Positions 5,726-13,639 of a stretch of DNA of 16,889 nucleotides are shown piece by piece. The notes under the pieces are model-generated. The model ran no database searches. It saw nothing but the letters and a program-made list of their open reading frames with translations, and was not told the DNA's origin. Source of the stretch: Lachnospiraceae bacterium (GTDB taxonomy: Bacteria > Bacillota > Clostridia > Lachnospirales > Lachnospiraceae); assembly GCA_016301965.1 (NCBI GenBank), contig JAEDOO010000029.1, positions 1 through 16,889 on the forward strand, written 5' to 3'. Position numbers and translations under genes: made by a program. Within the stretch, counting starts at the first letter, position 1. Each line of letters opens with the position of its first letter.

Positions 5726-6580
5726 TTACTCTTCCAGGAAGCCTTCGCCAAAGACTTCATTTGTCTCGGTGATCATGACGAAGGCTCTGCGGTCGATTTC
5801 CTGGGCTGCACGGCGCACCATGTAGGCCTGGGATTTGGAGCAGGCGCACAAAAGGACTTCTCTGTCGTCTCCGGTGTAGCTTCCACGGCCTTTTAACTGG
5901 GTAGAGCCGCGGCCAATTTTTTCTCCGATTTTTTCGGCAATTTCTTTTCCATGGTCGGTAACAATGATCAGCAAGGTTCCCGCACCCATGCCATACATGA
6001 TCTTATCAATGACCAGTGAGGTCAACAGGGTGGCAGTAAGACCGTACAAGACAGCATCCACGTTTCCGAATACGGGCCAGCCAAGCAGGATGATCAACAG
6101 ATCGATCGCCATGGTCACCATTCCTATGGAAAGGTGGGGTCGGAGGACTTTAACCGACATGGTAAGAAAGTCTGTGCCACCGGAGGAGGATCCCCGCATG
6201 TAGAAAAGCGCCAGGCCGATTCCCAGGAAGATGCCGGAATACAATGCCGCCATAAACTGAGAACCTGTGTATGGCGGAATATGCGGGAATATCACATCCA
6301 GAAACAGGGTGCAAAAGCACATGGTTTTTAAGGATTTCAACAGGAAATCTTTTCCCAGAAATTTAAGACTCAGAAGCATCAGCGGTATATTCAGCACCAG
6401 TGACATGGTACCTATTGGCAAATTCCACAGATAGTTCATGATCAGCGCTATGCCGGTCACTCCGCCCGGGGCAAAATTGGCCATTTTGGCAAAGGTATAT
6501 ACGCCTACTGCGTAAAAAAATGAACCGATAACGTCGTAAACAATGTCCAAAATGATGTTTTTAATTTTTTCAGAACGCAT
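5726..6580 (-). CDS. YitT family membrane protein (YitT_membrane + DUF2179)
   Basis: This 284-residue protein starts at an ATG with AAAGGA upstream; a longer version from 6667 lacks a ribosome binding site and adds an untypical N-terminus. The first 200 residues form five or six hydrophobic helices with family motifs FAPGGVTGIALI and FYMRGSSSGGTDFL. The C-terminal DUF2179 domain reads IGRGSTQLKGRGSYTGDDREVLLC and ends with EVFGEGF. Transport or sensing has been suggested for the family, but no function is established. It is not clearly in an operon, and no strong terminator is visible before the thioesterase promoter. Confidence 0.92.
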   Translation of the reverse strand: MRSEKIKNIILDIVYDVIGSFFYAVGVYTFAKMANFAPGGVTGIALIMNYLWNLPIGTMSLVLNIPLMLLSLKFLGKDFLLKSLKTMCFCTLFLDVIFPHIPPYTGSQFMAALYSGIFLGIGLALFYMRGSSSGGTDFLTMSVKVLRPHLSIGMVTMAIDLLIILLGWPVFGNVDAVLYGLTATLLTSLVIDKIMYGMGAGTLLIIVTDHGKEIAEKIGEKIGRGSTQLKGRGSYTGDDREVLLCACSKSQAYMVRRAAQEIDRRAFVMITETNEVFGEGFLEE

Positions 6581-6699
6581 ATCTATATAGTCCTTTCCGT
6601 TTTTCCGATGTACAACATCTCTATTATCTTTCCCTGTAATCTGTGAAACATCACAAATCTGCAGCATTCTACAAATAGCATATAAAAATAACTTTCTGA

Positions 6700-6874
6700 A
6701 ATGCTCTTTATAGAACTCGTAAATGCAATTTTCTAAAATATATCTCCCTTAAAACAGCAAAAGGCAATTTTCCGAATCCTCCCACAAAACAGAAAAACGC
6801 ATTCTCCCGAAAAATTCTCCCACAAAACAGAAAAACGCATTCTCCCGAAAAATTCTCCCACAGGACAGAAAAAC
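6700..6874. repeat. 38-bp direct repeats with degenerate copies
   Basis: Two identical 38-bp units (6779-6816 and 6817-6854) begin CTCCCACAAAACAGAAAAAC. A third, partial unit with two changes follows (6855-6874). On the other side, the minus strand shows at least one clearly degenerate copy (about 6742-6780) and probably another (about 6700-6741) sharing the GGGAG...GAAAATTGC...TTT pattern. The unit length is not a multiple of three, so this is not a coding repeat. There are no spacers, so it is not a CRISPR array. It fills the gap between yitT and the pepD terminator; the remaining 6581-6699 holds no recognised feature. Confidence 0.8.
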
Positions 6875-6899
6875 CCCGCAGCTTCTCTCGGCTGCGGGG
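6869..6899 (-). terminator. Terminator of pepD
   Basis: CCCCGCAGC (6874-6882) and GCTGCGGGG (6891-6899) form a perfect 9-bp stem with an 8-base loop, followed on the minus strand by TTTTT. It lies about 20 bases beyond the dipeptidase stop and abuts the repeat array. Confidence 0.9.
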
Positions 6900-6918
6900 G
6901 CAAATCTGCATTATGGGA

Positions 6919-8355
6919 CTATTTCATCCGTCTCAGCACTTCCAGCACCAGCTTCCATGTGCGCTGCACGGAATCCACCGGCATATGCTCACGGAAGGTA
7001 TGGATCTCGAACAGATCCGGACCAAAGGAAACGCAGTCCAGGCCGGGCAGCTTGTCGGCAAACATACCGCACTCCACACCCGCATGGATGGCTTCGATCT
7101 TTGGCTCACTGCCATACTGTTCTTTGTAAACCTCTGTCATCAGATCACGCAGCGGTGAATCCTGCAGGTATTGCCATCCCGGGTAATCACCGGTCACGGT
7201 CACATTTCCGCCAAGGGCCTCTGTCAGGCAGCGCAGACGATCGACCAGCATCTGTTTCTGCGTAGCCACACTGCTTCTCACACAGAAGGATGCCTGTACA
7301 CAGTCTTCTTCTGTGGCGAAAATTCCCAGATTCAGGGACGTCTGTACCAGTCCATCGATATCTGCACTCATGGTTTCGATACCGTTAGGGGTACAGTTCA
7401 AAAGACACAGTGTCTTTGCTCCGGATGCCTTATCCATGGGAATACTGCAGTCTGCGGCAGATACACTGACTTTCACACCCGGATCAGTCACACTGTACTC
7501 ATTTTTAAACGCAGCCTCCATAGCAGCACATACTTCGCGGACTTTCTCTGCATCTGCAGCCACCACATCCGCTGCAGACATATTCGGAATAGCATTGTCC
7601 TTTAATCCACCGTTTACAGATACGATCCTGAGCTCTGTCTCACGGCTTGCCGCATACAGGATACGTCCAAGCAATCGGTTGGCATTTGCGCGTCCCGTAT
7701 TGATCTCAATGCCGGAATGACCGCCGATCAGACCTTCTACCTGAATATGCAATTTTTCACCGGCAAAAGCTTCTCTTGTCACCGGTACGCTGCAGCGGGT
7801 CCGATTCCCGCCGGCACAGCTGACAGTAAATACGCCCTCGTCCTCAGAATCCATATTCAGCATGCGGCGTCCCTTAAGCGGCGCCACATCCAGTCCTGCG
7901 GCACCTTCCATGCCGACCTCTTCATCCACCGTAAATACGGCCTCAAAGCGTGGATGGCTGATATCGTCAGCATCCAGGATCGCCAGAGCAAAAGCCACAG
8001 CAACACCGTCATCTCCTCCCAGGGTAGTACCTTTCGCCCGCACGCAGCCGTCCTCGAGCATCAGCTCCAGACCTTCTGTGGCCATATCCTTATCGCAGTC
8101 CGGTGCTTTCTCGCAGACCATATCCATATGGCCCTGGAAGATCACCGGTGCGGCATCCTCATAACCGCTGGTGGCTTCCTTGATGATGATCACGTTGTTC
8201 AGTTCATCCTGATAATGCTCCAGACCGCGTTTTTCCGCAAACGCCTTCAGCCAGTCACTGACCTTCTTTGTGTTGTGGGAACCGTGGGGAATAGCGCACA
8301 ACTGCTCAAAAAACGAAAACACACTCTTTGGTTCCAGATTTTCTAAAACTGCCAT
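6919..8355 (-). CDS. pepD: Aminoacyl-histidine dipeptidase (PepD, M20 family)
   Basis: This 478-residue metallopeptidase has the M20 catalytic motifs in order: H76-M-D78 (QGHMDMV), GGDD at 113-116 giving the bridging aspartate, D144-EE-VGMEG with the catalytic glutamate, and a late E-IHAGVECGMF segment supplying further ligands. The dimerisation domain lies in the middle (about 190-370, LIGGHSGIEIN). PepD cleaves Xaa-His and other dipeptides in the cytoplasm. AAAGGAG precedes the ATG at about 10 bases, and the gene ends in a strong terminator. It is downstream of the PqqD-like operon on the same strand, about 90 bp away, and could be cotranscribed or separate. It fits the peptide-use theme of this region. 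Confidence 0.95.
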   Translation of the reverse strand: MAVLENLEPKSVFSFFEQLCAIPHGSHNTKKVSDWLKAFAEKRGLEHYQDELNNVIIIKEATSGYEDAAPVIFQGHMDMVCEKAPDCDKDMATEGLELMLEDGCVRAKGTTLGGDDGVAVAFALAILDADDISHPRFEAVFTVDEEVGMEGAAGLDVAPLKGRRMLNMDSEDEGVFTVSCAGGNRTRCSVPVTREAFAGEKLHIQVEGLIGGHSGIEINTGRANANRLLGRILYAASRETELRIVSVNGGLKDNAIPNMSAADVVAADAEKVREVCAAMEAAFKNEYSVTDPGVKVSVSAADCSIPMDKASGAKTLCLLNCTPNGIETMSADIDGLVQTSLNLGIFATEEDCVQASFCVRSSVATQKQMLVDRLRCLTEALGGNVTVTGDYPGWQYLQDSPLRDLMTEVYKEQYGSEPKIEAIHAGVECGMFADKLPGLDCVSFGPDLFEIHTFREHMPVDSVQRTWKLVLEVLRRMK

Positions 8356-8448
8356 AATCTTTTATCTCCTTTTTGCTTACTTCTGCATTCTGTTCTTGCG
8401 GCGATATTTCTAAACGCTTCGACATTTTTCAAACAGATACTGCCCTGT

Positions 8449-8793
8449 TCATTTTTTTAAACGGTACGAGCCGCCGCCCGCACTCTCGACATACTGCTGG
8501 TCCAGCAGAAAATCCACCACCTGTCGGCTGAATTTGTCCGCATCCTGCACTTTTAACTTGTTGCGGGACCAGAACTGCCCTACAGACACACCCTCGATCT
8601 GGCGGGCTACCTCTTTTACAGTGATCGTGTCGTTCTTTTTGAGATATCTGACAACCTTACTGCCGCAGGCACTGAGCAGATTTCTGGCCAGATCTGTTTT
8701 CTGATCCATGGATTTTCCCAGACCCCAGGCATACAAAACAGCCGTAACAACCGCAAACAAAAGAACTCCGAGAATCACACGTCCAATGGTCAT
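8449..8793 (-). CDS. Membrane-anchored winged-helix-like small protein, unknown function
   Basis: This protein of 114 residues has a single N-terminal membrane helix (about 4-24, GRVILGVLLFAVVTAVLYAWG) and a soluble C-terminal domain. That part (about 50-114) reads like a winged helix: a basic helix KVVRYLKK, TVKEVARQI, a long helix DADKFSRQVVDFLLDQQYVE and a G-rich hairpin SAGGGSYRLKK. I recognise no named family. Its start overlaps the end of the upstream PqqD-like gene by 4 bases (ATGA), so the two are translationally coupled and probably work together, the PqqD-like protein perhaps being brought to the membrane. Confidence 0.7.
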   Translation of the reverse strand: MTIGRVILGVLLFAVVTAVLYAWGLGKSMDQKTDLARNLLSACGSKVVRYLKKNDTITVKEVARQIEGVSVGQFWSRNKLKVQDADKFSRQVVDFLLDQQYVESAGGGSYRLKK

Positions 8794-9149
8794 TTGCGTA
8801 TCTTGTCCTTTCCTTCATAATAGATAAACCCGTTGTTGTGAAGGATCTGCATGTATTTCACCAGACGGTCATACAGCGGTTCCGCTTCCTTGCCAAATTT
8901 ATCCTTTACCAGCAAAGCGATCTCTCCTACTGTGCGTTTGCCGTCGATCTGCTGAAATACAAAACTGCCCTGCTTATCAAGATCAATATGACTGACCCAG
9001 GGCCGGTGAAAAAATTTCTGCGCTATGGAAGCGTAAAACCCCCGGTGTACCATATGAACCGTGACCTTTCCACCCTCCACGCTCCAGGTGTTTTTCGGGG
9101 AAATCACCGGTACGTAATCCAGATAATTTTCCTTGTTTTTCTTTGCCAT
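8790..9149 (-). CDS. Orphan PqqD-like (RiPP recognition element) protein
   Basis: This protein of 119 residues starts at an ATG with GGAGGAG five bases upstream; an open frame extends to 9245, but only through leader sequence. The C-terminal two thirds match the PqqD fold: LDKQGSFVFQQIDGKRTVGEIALLV (about 57-81), then a helix with KEAEPLYDRLVKYMQILHNNGFI. PqqD domains bind the leader peptide of ribosomal peptides and present it to a modifying enzyme, often a radical SAM protein. No such enzyme or precursor is visible here. The N-terminal 50 residues (YVPVISPKNTWSVEGGKVTVHMVHRGFYASIAQKFF) are an extension. Its only operon partner is the membrane-anchored protein downstream. Confidence 0.8.
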   Translation of the reverse strand: MAKKNKENYLDYVPVISPKNTWSVEGGKVTVHMVHRGFYASIAQKFFHRPWVSHIDLDKQGSFVFQQIDGKRTVGEIALLVKDKFGKEAEPLYDRLVKYMQILHNNGFIYYEGKDKIRK

Positions 9150-9180
9150 GAAAGCTCCTCCTGTAAAATATCGCTCGTAA

Positions 9181-9264
9181 CTGTTCAGTACAGACCGCAC
9201 CACTGTCTGATACAGACGCAAACATGATGCAGACATGTGCATCATATCCGTACATACTGAACAG
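9181..9264 (-). ncRNA. Candidate structured leader RNA (three-stem junction) of the PqqD operon
   Basis: A perfect 10-bp outer inverted repeat, CTGTTCAGTA (9181-9190) with TACTGAACAG (9255-9264), encloses two perfect inner hairpins: ATGATGCA/TGCATCAT (9224-9231 and 9238-9245, 6-base loop) and GTCTG/CAGAC (9205-9209 and 9213-9217, 3-base loop). This arrangement of a closing stem around two arms resembles a riboswitch-like junction. It ends about 31 bases upstream of the PqqD-like start. No known riboswitch class is recognised. Confidence 0.5.
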
Positions 9265-9286
9265 CTATGATCTCTCTAAGGACAGA

Positions 9287-9338
9287 CTGCGAACTATATA
9301 CCTAGTATAAGTATACAGCCCGCAGTGTATGAGTTAAA
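9287..9338 (-). promoter_or_regulatory. Candidate promoter and hairpin between OPT gene and PqqD operon
   Basis: On the minus strand TTTAAC (9338-9333), a 17-base spacer and TATACT (9315-9310) form a plausible promoter. It is overlapped by a hairpin closing with CTGCG/CGCAG (about 9287-9325) that contains CTGTATAC/GTATATAG. The hairpin could be a weak terminator for the OPT gene or an operator. It has no following T tract. Confidence 0.45.
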
Positions 9339-9350
9339 GCTTATTTTTCT

Positions 9351-11273
9351 TTATTTTGTCTTTTTGCTGTCCTTTGAAGACTTGTTGGCAAACAGATAAA
9401 TAGAAACCAGAAGTACAGCAAAGAATACCAGACCACCAATGTTGCCCAGATTTACAGATCCGGAGATATCGATGATATCGCCAACACTCTTGCCGCCTAC
9501 TGTGATTACAGCCAGAACAGCTAACAGAATACCAACGATACCTTCACCGGCAATCAGACCGGAAGTATACAGAATACCGGATTCCACAGCGTCTTTGCGT
9601 GCTTTCTCAGAAGCATATTTGCGTTTTTCGATAACCAGACGAACCAGACCACCCAGCATGATACCGGCATTCAGATGGAACGGCAGGTAGATACCGATAG
9701 CCACCGGCAGAACCGGCAGTCCCAGGATCTCTACAGCGATAGCAATAAATACACCAGTAAATACCAGCACCCACGGAAGATTTCCGCCCATTACGCCTTC
9801 GATAACCATCTTCATCATCATAGCCTGCGGTGCGCCCAGCTCCTCAGAACCAAACCCCCAGGCTGCATTCAGCAGATACAGAATAGCACCGATAGCCACT
9901 GCAGAAACGGTGACACCGATCAACTCGCCGTACTGCTGCTTTCTTGGGGTAGCCCCCAGAAGGAAACCTGTCTTTAAGTCCTGGGAAGTATCACCGGCGA
10001 TAGCCGCAATGATACAGATAACAGAACCAATGGCAATAGCACCTACCATACCGGATGCCCCTGTGCTTCCTGTTGCTTTCAAAATAATGGTTGCGAGCAG
10101 CAGCGTTGCGATGGCCATACCGGATACCGGATTGTTGGAAGACCCGATCAGACCAACCATACGGGAGGATACGGTGGCAAAGAAGAAACCGAACACCAGA
10201 ATGATGATGGCACCAACCAGGCTTACCGGAATACCCGGAAACAGCCACATGAATACTACGATAGCCGTACAGGCAATCAGTACTGCCTTCATCGGGATAT
10301 CCTGCTCTGTACGCAGAGTACCTGTCGGTCCCTTACCGTAAGCTTTAAATGCTGCTTTGAATGTCTTCACAATAAGCGGCAGTGACTTGATCAGGCTGAT
10401 GATACCACCCGCTACCAATGCGCCCGCTCCGACATAACGGATAAATTTGCTCCACAATCCCCATGTGCCACCGGTATACCACAGTTCAGCTACGCTGATA
10501 TCTGCCGGGTAGATCACCATATCGCTGCCGAACAGAGCAATCAGGGGCATCAGTACAAACCAGGCAATGGTAGAACCGGCAAACATATAAGATGCCACGC
10601 GGGTACCACAGATGTAACCCACACCAGCCAGAGCAGGCAGAACATCCACACCGACACCGGAACCTTTATAGGCTGTGATGGTGTAATCCACCTCGCTGGG
10701 GAACAGCTTAAGGCCATCAGCGATAAATTTATAAACCGCGGCAATCCCAAGACCGGCAAATACGGTAGAGGATTTGGCACCACCCTCTTCACCTGCGATC
10801 AAAACCTCCGCACAGGCCTGTCCTTCCGGATAACCCAGAACACCATGCTCCTTAACGATCAGAGCGTTCCTTAACGGAATCATCATCAGGACACCAAGTA
10901 AGCCACCAAATACAGCGATCAGACCAATATCCAGAAAAGACGGCAGGTCACACAGACCTTCGCCAGCCCACATAAACAGTGCCGGCATGGTGAAAATAGC
11001 ACCGGCGACCAGAGACTCACCGGCAGAACCGATGGTCTGTACCATATTGTTCTCCAGAATGGAATCACGCTTTAAAATCTTGCGGATGATTCCCATAGAG
11101 ATAACCGCAGCAGGAATAGATGCGGATACCGTTATACCTACGCGAAGACCCAGGTACGCATTTGCGCCGCCGAACAGGACGGCAAGGATCACACCGAGAA
11201 CTACTGAGAATACGGTAAACTCAGGAACAACCTTGTCAGCCGGAACAAACGGCTTGAAGTTTTTGTCTTCCAC
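9351..11273 (-). CDS. OPT family oligopeptide transporter
   Basis: This 640-residue protein has about 15 hydrophobic helices. The N-terminal OPT block reads GGANAYLGLRVGITVSASIPAAVISMGI, followed by ENNMVQTIGSAGESLVAGAIFTMPAL, the conserved GYPEGQACAEVL and, later, GSSNNPVSGM and AGDTSQDLKTG, all hallmarks of the prokaryotic OPT/YSL-like family. The start is placed at GTG 11273 because GGAG lies 8 bases upstream; a longer frame from 11306 would begin inside a leader hairpin. It is expected to import small peptides, or metal-peptide chelates, by proton symport. A good promoter and a hairpin leader precede it. Confidence 0.93.
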   Translation of the reverse strand: MEDKNFKPFVPADKVVPEFTVFSVVLGVILAVLFGGANAYLGLRVGITVSASIPAAVISMGIIRKILKRDSILENNMVQTIGSAGESLVAGAIFTMPALFMWAGEGLCDLPSFLDIGLIAVFGGLLGVLMMIPLRNALIVKEHGVLGYPEGQACAEVLIAGEEGGAKSSTVFAGLGIAAVYKFIADGLKLFPSEVDYTITAYKGSGVGVDVLPALAGVGYICGTRVASYMFAGSTIAWFVLMPLIALFGSDMVIYPADISVAELWYTGGTWGLWSKFIRYVGAGALVAGGIISLIKSLPLIVKTFKAAFKAYGKGPTGTLRTEQDIPMKAVLIACTAIVVFMWLFPGIPVSLVGAIIILVFGFFFATVSSRMVGLIGSSNNPVSGMAIATLLLATIILKATGSTGASGMVGAIAIGSVICIIAAIAGDTSQDLKTGFLLGATPRKQQYGELIGVTVSAVAIGAILYLLNAAWGFGSEELGAPQAMMMKMVIEGVMGGNLPWVLVFTGVFIAIAVEILGLPVLPVAIGIYLPFHLNAGIMLGGLVRLVIEKRKYASEKARKDAVESGILYTSGLIAGEGIVGILLAVLAVITVGGKSVGDIIDISGSVNLGNIGGLVFFAVLLVSIYLFANKSSKDSKKTK

Positions 11274-11301
11274 TTTTTTGTCTCCTTTTCCCTCTTCACA
11301 A

Positions 11302-11330
11302 CACAAAAGCCCTTCATCGGGGCTTTTGTG
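11302..11330 (-). promoter_or_regulatory. Terminator-like hairpin in the OPT leader
   Basis: CACAAAAGCCC (11302-11312) and GGGCTTTTGTG (11320-11330) form a perfect 11-bp stem with a 7-base loop, between promoter and ribosome binding site. The A and T tracts are paired in the stem, giving AAAAGCCC...GGGCTTTT, the shape of a bidirectional terminator. It could attenuate OPT transcription or protect the 5' end. No competing antiterminator was found. Confidence 0.55.
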
Positions 11331-11351
11331 CAGTAAATTGTTTTTTTGTTC

Positions 11352-11381
11352 ATTTTACGGAGATTCACTGTATTATGTCAA
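11352..11381 (-). promoter_or_regulatory. Promoter of the OPT gene
   Basis: On the minus strand TTGACA (11381-11376), an 18-base spacer and TAAAAT (11357-11352). Transcription would start near 11345, about 70 bases before the GTG start. Apart from the two divergent promoters and the hairpin, the gap 11274-11618 holds no gene that I can support. Confidence 0.65.
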
Positions 11382-11543
11382 GAAAATCCACAATTTCCCA
11401 CAACATATTCAAGTGAAAGGCATATTCAAAAACGAAAATTGTATTTTGGGAAAGCAAAAAACGTGTCACTGTAATCAGAACAAAAACAGGTTCTCTAAAA
11501 ATCCACTTAAGGAGCTTCAGAGGAACAAACCAGAAAACTCACA

Positions 11544-11572
11544 TTGAATTTGAGACGTCCCTGTGTCATAAT
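11544..11572 (+). promoter_or_regulatory. Promoter of the Xaa-Pro aminopeptidase gene
   Basis: TTGAAT (11544-11549), a 17-base spacer and CATAAT (11567-11572) lie about 45 bases upstream of the ATG. It is divergent from the OPT promoter 160 bp away. Confidence 0.55.
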
Positions 11573-11618
11573 ATTTGCAATTACCTGTTTGCATCACATT
11601 CAGTAAGGGAGGATACAC

Positions 11619-13409
11619 ATGATCTCTGAAAGATTGACCCTGTTAAGAAATGAGATGAAAAAAAGAAACATAGCCGTATATATTGTACCCACAGCCGATT
11701 TTCACGGATCAGAATATGTGGGCGAACATTTCAAAGCCCGACAATACATCACCGGCTTTACAGGATCGGCCGGAACTGCTGTGATCACCATGACCGAGGC
11801 TGGTCTCTGGACAGACGGACGGTATTTTGTCCAGGCTGCCGCACAGCTCAGCGGAACTACTGTCCAGCTTTACAAAATGGGCCAGGAGGGCGTACCCTCC
11901 ATTGCCGAATACCTCCGGCAGACGCTCAAAGAAGGGGAAACCATAGGATTTGACGGCAGAGTGGTAAACGCTGCCTGGGGAAATTCTCTTCTGGAGATCG
12001 CCAGAGAGAAAAACGGTTCTCTTTACGTGGATGAAGATCTGACCGATATCATCTGGGGAGACAGGCCACCCATGTCCAAAGCTCCGGCAACAATATTTGA
12101 CATTAAATACACGGGAAAAGATACACAAGATAAGCTGTCAGACGTTCGAAAGGTCATGAAAGAGAAAAACACAGATATACATCTCATCACTTCTCTTTAT
12201 GATATTGCCTGGCTTCTGAATGTCAGAGGCGGCGATATCAGCTATGTTCCTGTGGTTCTGTCCTTCCTTTCTCTCACACAGGATACGTGTACCTGGTATG
12301 TGCAGGAAGAGATCCTTACCGCAGAGTTCAAAGAATATCTGGACAAATACAATATCACCACCAAACCTTATGAAAGCTTTTACGATGATGTAAAATCCAT
12401 ACCTGCCGGTAAAAAAGTGCTGATGGATACCTCCATCGCCAACTATAAAATCTGCAATAACATTCCGGCTGAAGTCGAGGTGATCAACGAGCCCGATCCC
12501 ACAGTTTACATGAAATCCATAAAGAACGAAGTGGAGATTACCAACATCCGGGAAGCCCACAAAAAAGACGCCGTTGCCATGATCAAATTCATGTACTGGC
12601 TCAAGACAAACGTGGGTAAGATCCCCATGACGGAAATATCCGCGGCGGATCACCTTGCCGATCTGCGTGCCGGGCAGGAGGGTTTTCTGGATCTGAGTTT
12701 TGATACGATCTGTGGATATGCAGAGCATGGTGCCATCGTCCACTATTCTGCCACCCCGGAATCTGATATAGCGCTGAAACCGGAAGGACTTTTGCTGGTG
12801 GATTCCGGAGGACACTATCTGGAAGGAACCACGGATATTACCCGAACCTTTGCCCTTGGGCCGGTGACCGACGAAATGAAAACTGATTTTACCAGAGTAC
12901 TCCGTTCCCACATCAGTCTTGCCAATGCAAAATTTTTACACGGCTGCACAGGAGTAAATCTGGATATCCTGGCCAGAGCACCTTTCTGGGATGTGGATAT
13001 GGATTATAATCATGGTACTGGCCACGGTGTCGGCTATGTATTAAATGTTCACGAAGGTCCCAACAGTTTTCGCTGGAAACCATCTCCGAACCACACGAAG
13101 GAAACCATACTGGAAGAAGGCATGGTCACCACGGATGAACCGGGTATTTATATCGAAGGCAAGTACGGTATCCGTACGGAAAATGAACTTATCTGCAGAA
13201 AAGGAGTAAAAAATCAGTTTGGCCAGTTCATGTATTTTGAAAACGTGACCTATGTACCGATAGATCTGGATGCCGTTGCTCCGGAACAGATGACCTCCGT
13301 AGAAAGAAAACAGCTGAACGACTATCATGCCATGGTATTTGACACAATGTCACCCTATTTTGAGGGGGAAGAGCTGGAATTTCTCAGGAAGTACACCAGA
13401 GCAATCTAA
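11619..13409 (+). CDS. Xaa-Pro aminopeptidase, long form (M24B)
   Basis: This 596-residue protein has two creatinase-like N-terminal domains (about 1-310) and a C-terminal pita-bread catalytic domain. The five metal ligands are visible: D395 (VDSGG), D406 (GTTDITRTF), H469 (NHGTGHGVG), E507 (TTDEPGIY) and E521 (RTENEL), with H465 as the likely proton shuttle. The three-domain length matches the eukaryotic XPNPEP1-like long form rather than E. coli PepP (about 440). It removes N-terminal residues preceding proline from peptides in the cytoplasm. AGGGAGG precedes the ATG. Divergent from the OPT transporter, it probably processes the imported peptides. Confidence 0.95.
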   Translation: MISERLTLLRNEMKKRNIAVYIVPTADFHGSEYVGEHFKARQYITGFTGSAGTAVITMTEAGLWTDGRYFVQAAAQLSGTTVQLYKMGQEGVPSIAEYLRQTLKEGETIGFDGRVVNAAWGNSLLEIAREKNGSLYVDEDLTDIIWGDRPPMSKAPATIFDIKYTGKDTQDKLSDVRKVMKEKNTDIHLITSLYDIAWLLNVRGGDISYVPVVLSFLSLTQDTCTWYVQEEILTAEFKEYLDKYNITTKPYESFYDDVKSIPAGKKVLMDTSIANYKICNNIPAEVEVINEPDPTVYMKSIKNEVEITNIREAHKKDAVAMIKFMYWLKTNVGKIPMTEISAADHLADLRAGQEGFLDLSFDTICGYAEHGAIVHYSATPESDIALKPEGLLLVDSGGHYLEGTTDITRTFALGPVTDEMKTDFTRVLRSHISLANAKFLHGCTGVNLDILARAPFWDVDMDYNHGTGHGVGYVLNVHEGPNSFRWKPSPNHTKETILEEGMVTTDEPGIYIEGKYGIRTENELICRKGVKNQFGQFMYFENVTYVPIDLDAVAPEQMTSVERKQLNDYHAMVFDTMSPYFEGEELEFLRKYTRAI

Positions 13410-13432
13410 ATCGCTTTTTATTACGGCAACAA

Positions 13433-13494
13433 AAAATGTGTATCTCTCAACAGACTCACTTGGCTGCGTTCTGCATGGGATACACATTTTTATA
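13433..13494 (+). terminator. Terminator of the Xaa-Pro aminopeptidase gene
   Basis: AAAATGTGTATC (13433-13444) and GATACACATTTT (13479-13490) form a 12-bp stem with a long loop, followed by TATATTT. The remaining stretch to 13639 shows no gene or clear hairpin for the converging ABC operon. Confidence 0.65.
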
Positions 13495-13639
13495 TTTATT
13501 TCATCCGATAATAGGGGATTCCTCGCAACTTGACCGGCAGCCAATACATCCATTTTAATAAACTGCAACCATACTTATCAGTACCTATAGAGAAATACAG
13601 GCCAGGTAATTAATGACGTTTACACCAATCTTCCATTTC

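Noticed and set aside
6779..6874. Possible CRISPR array from 38-bp repeats
   Set aside because: The units are directly contiguous with no unique spacers, and flanking copies are degenerate; no cas genes nearby.
6708..6911. Open frame across the 38-bp repeats
   Set aside because: The repeat unit is not a multiple of three and the frame crosses the pepD terminator.
7717..8346. Long antisense open frame (209 residues) inside pepD
   Set aside because: It overlaps the conserved M20 catalytic region in another frame and has no family resemblance.
9150..9245. Longer start of the PqqD-like protein
   Set aside because: The extra residues translate the palindromic leader; the ATG at 9149 has an excellent GGAGGAG site.
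12138..12911. Long antisense open frame (257 residues) inside the Xaa-Pro aminopeptidase gene
   Set aside because: It is a shadow of a well-supported enzyme with all metal ligands; no ribosome binding site and no recognisable domain.
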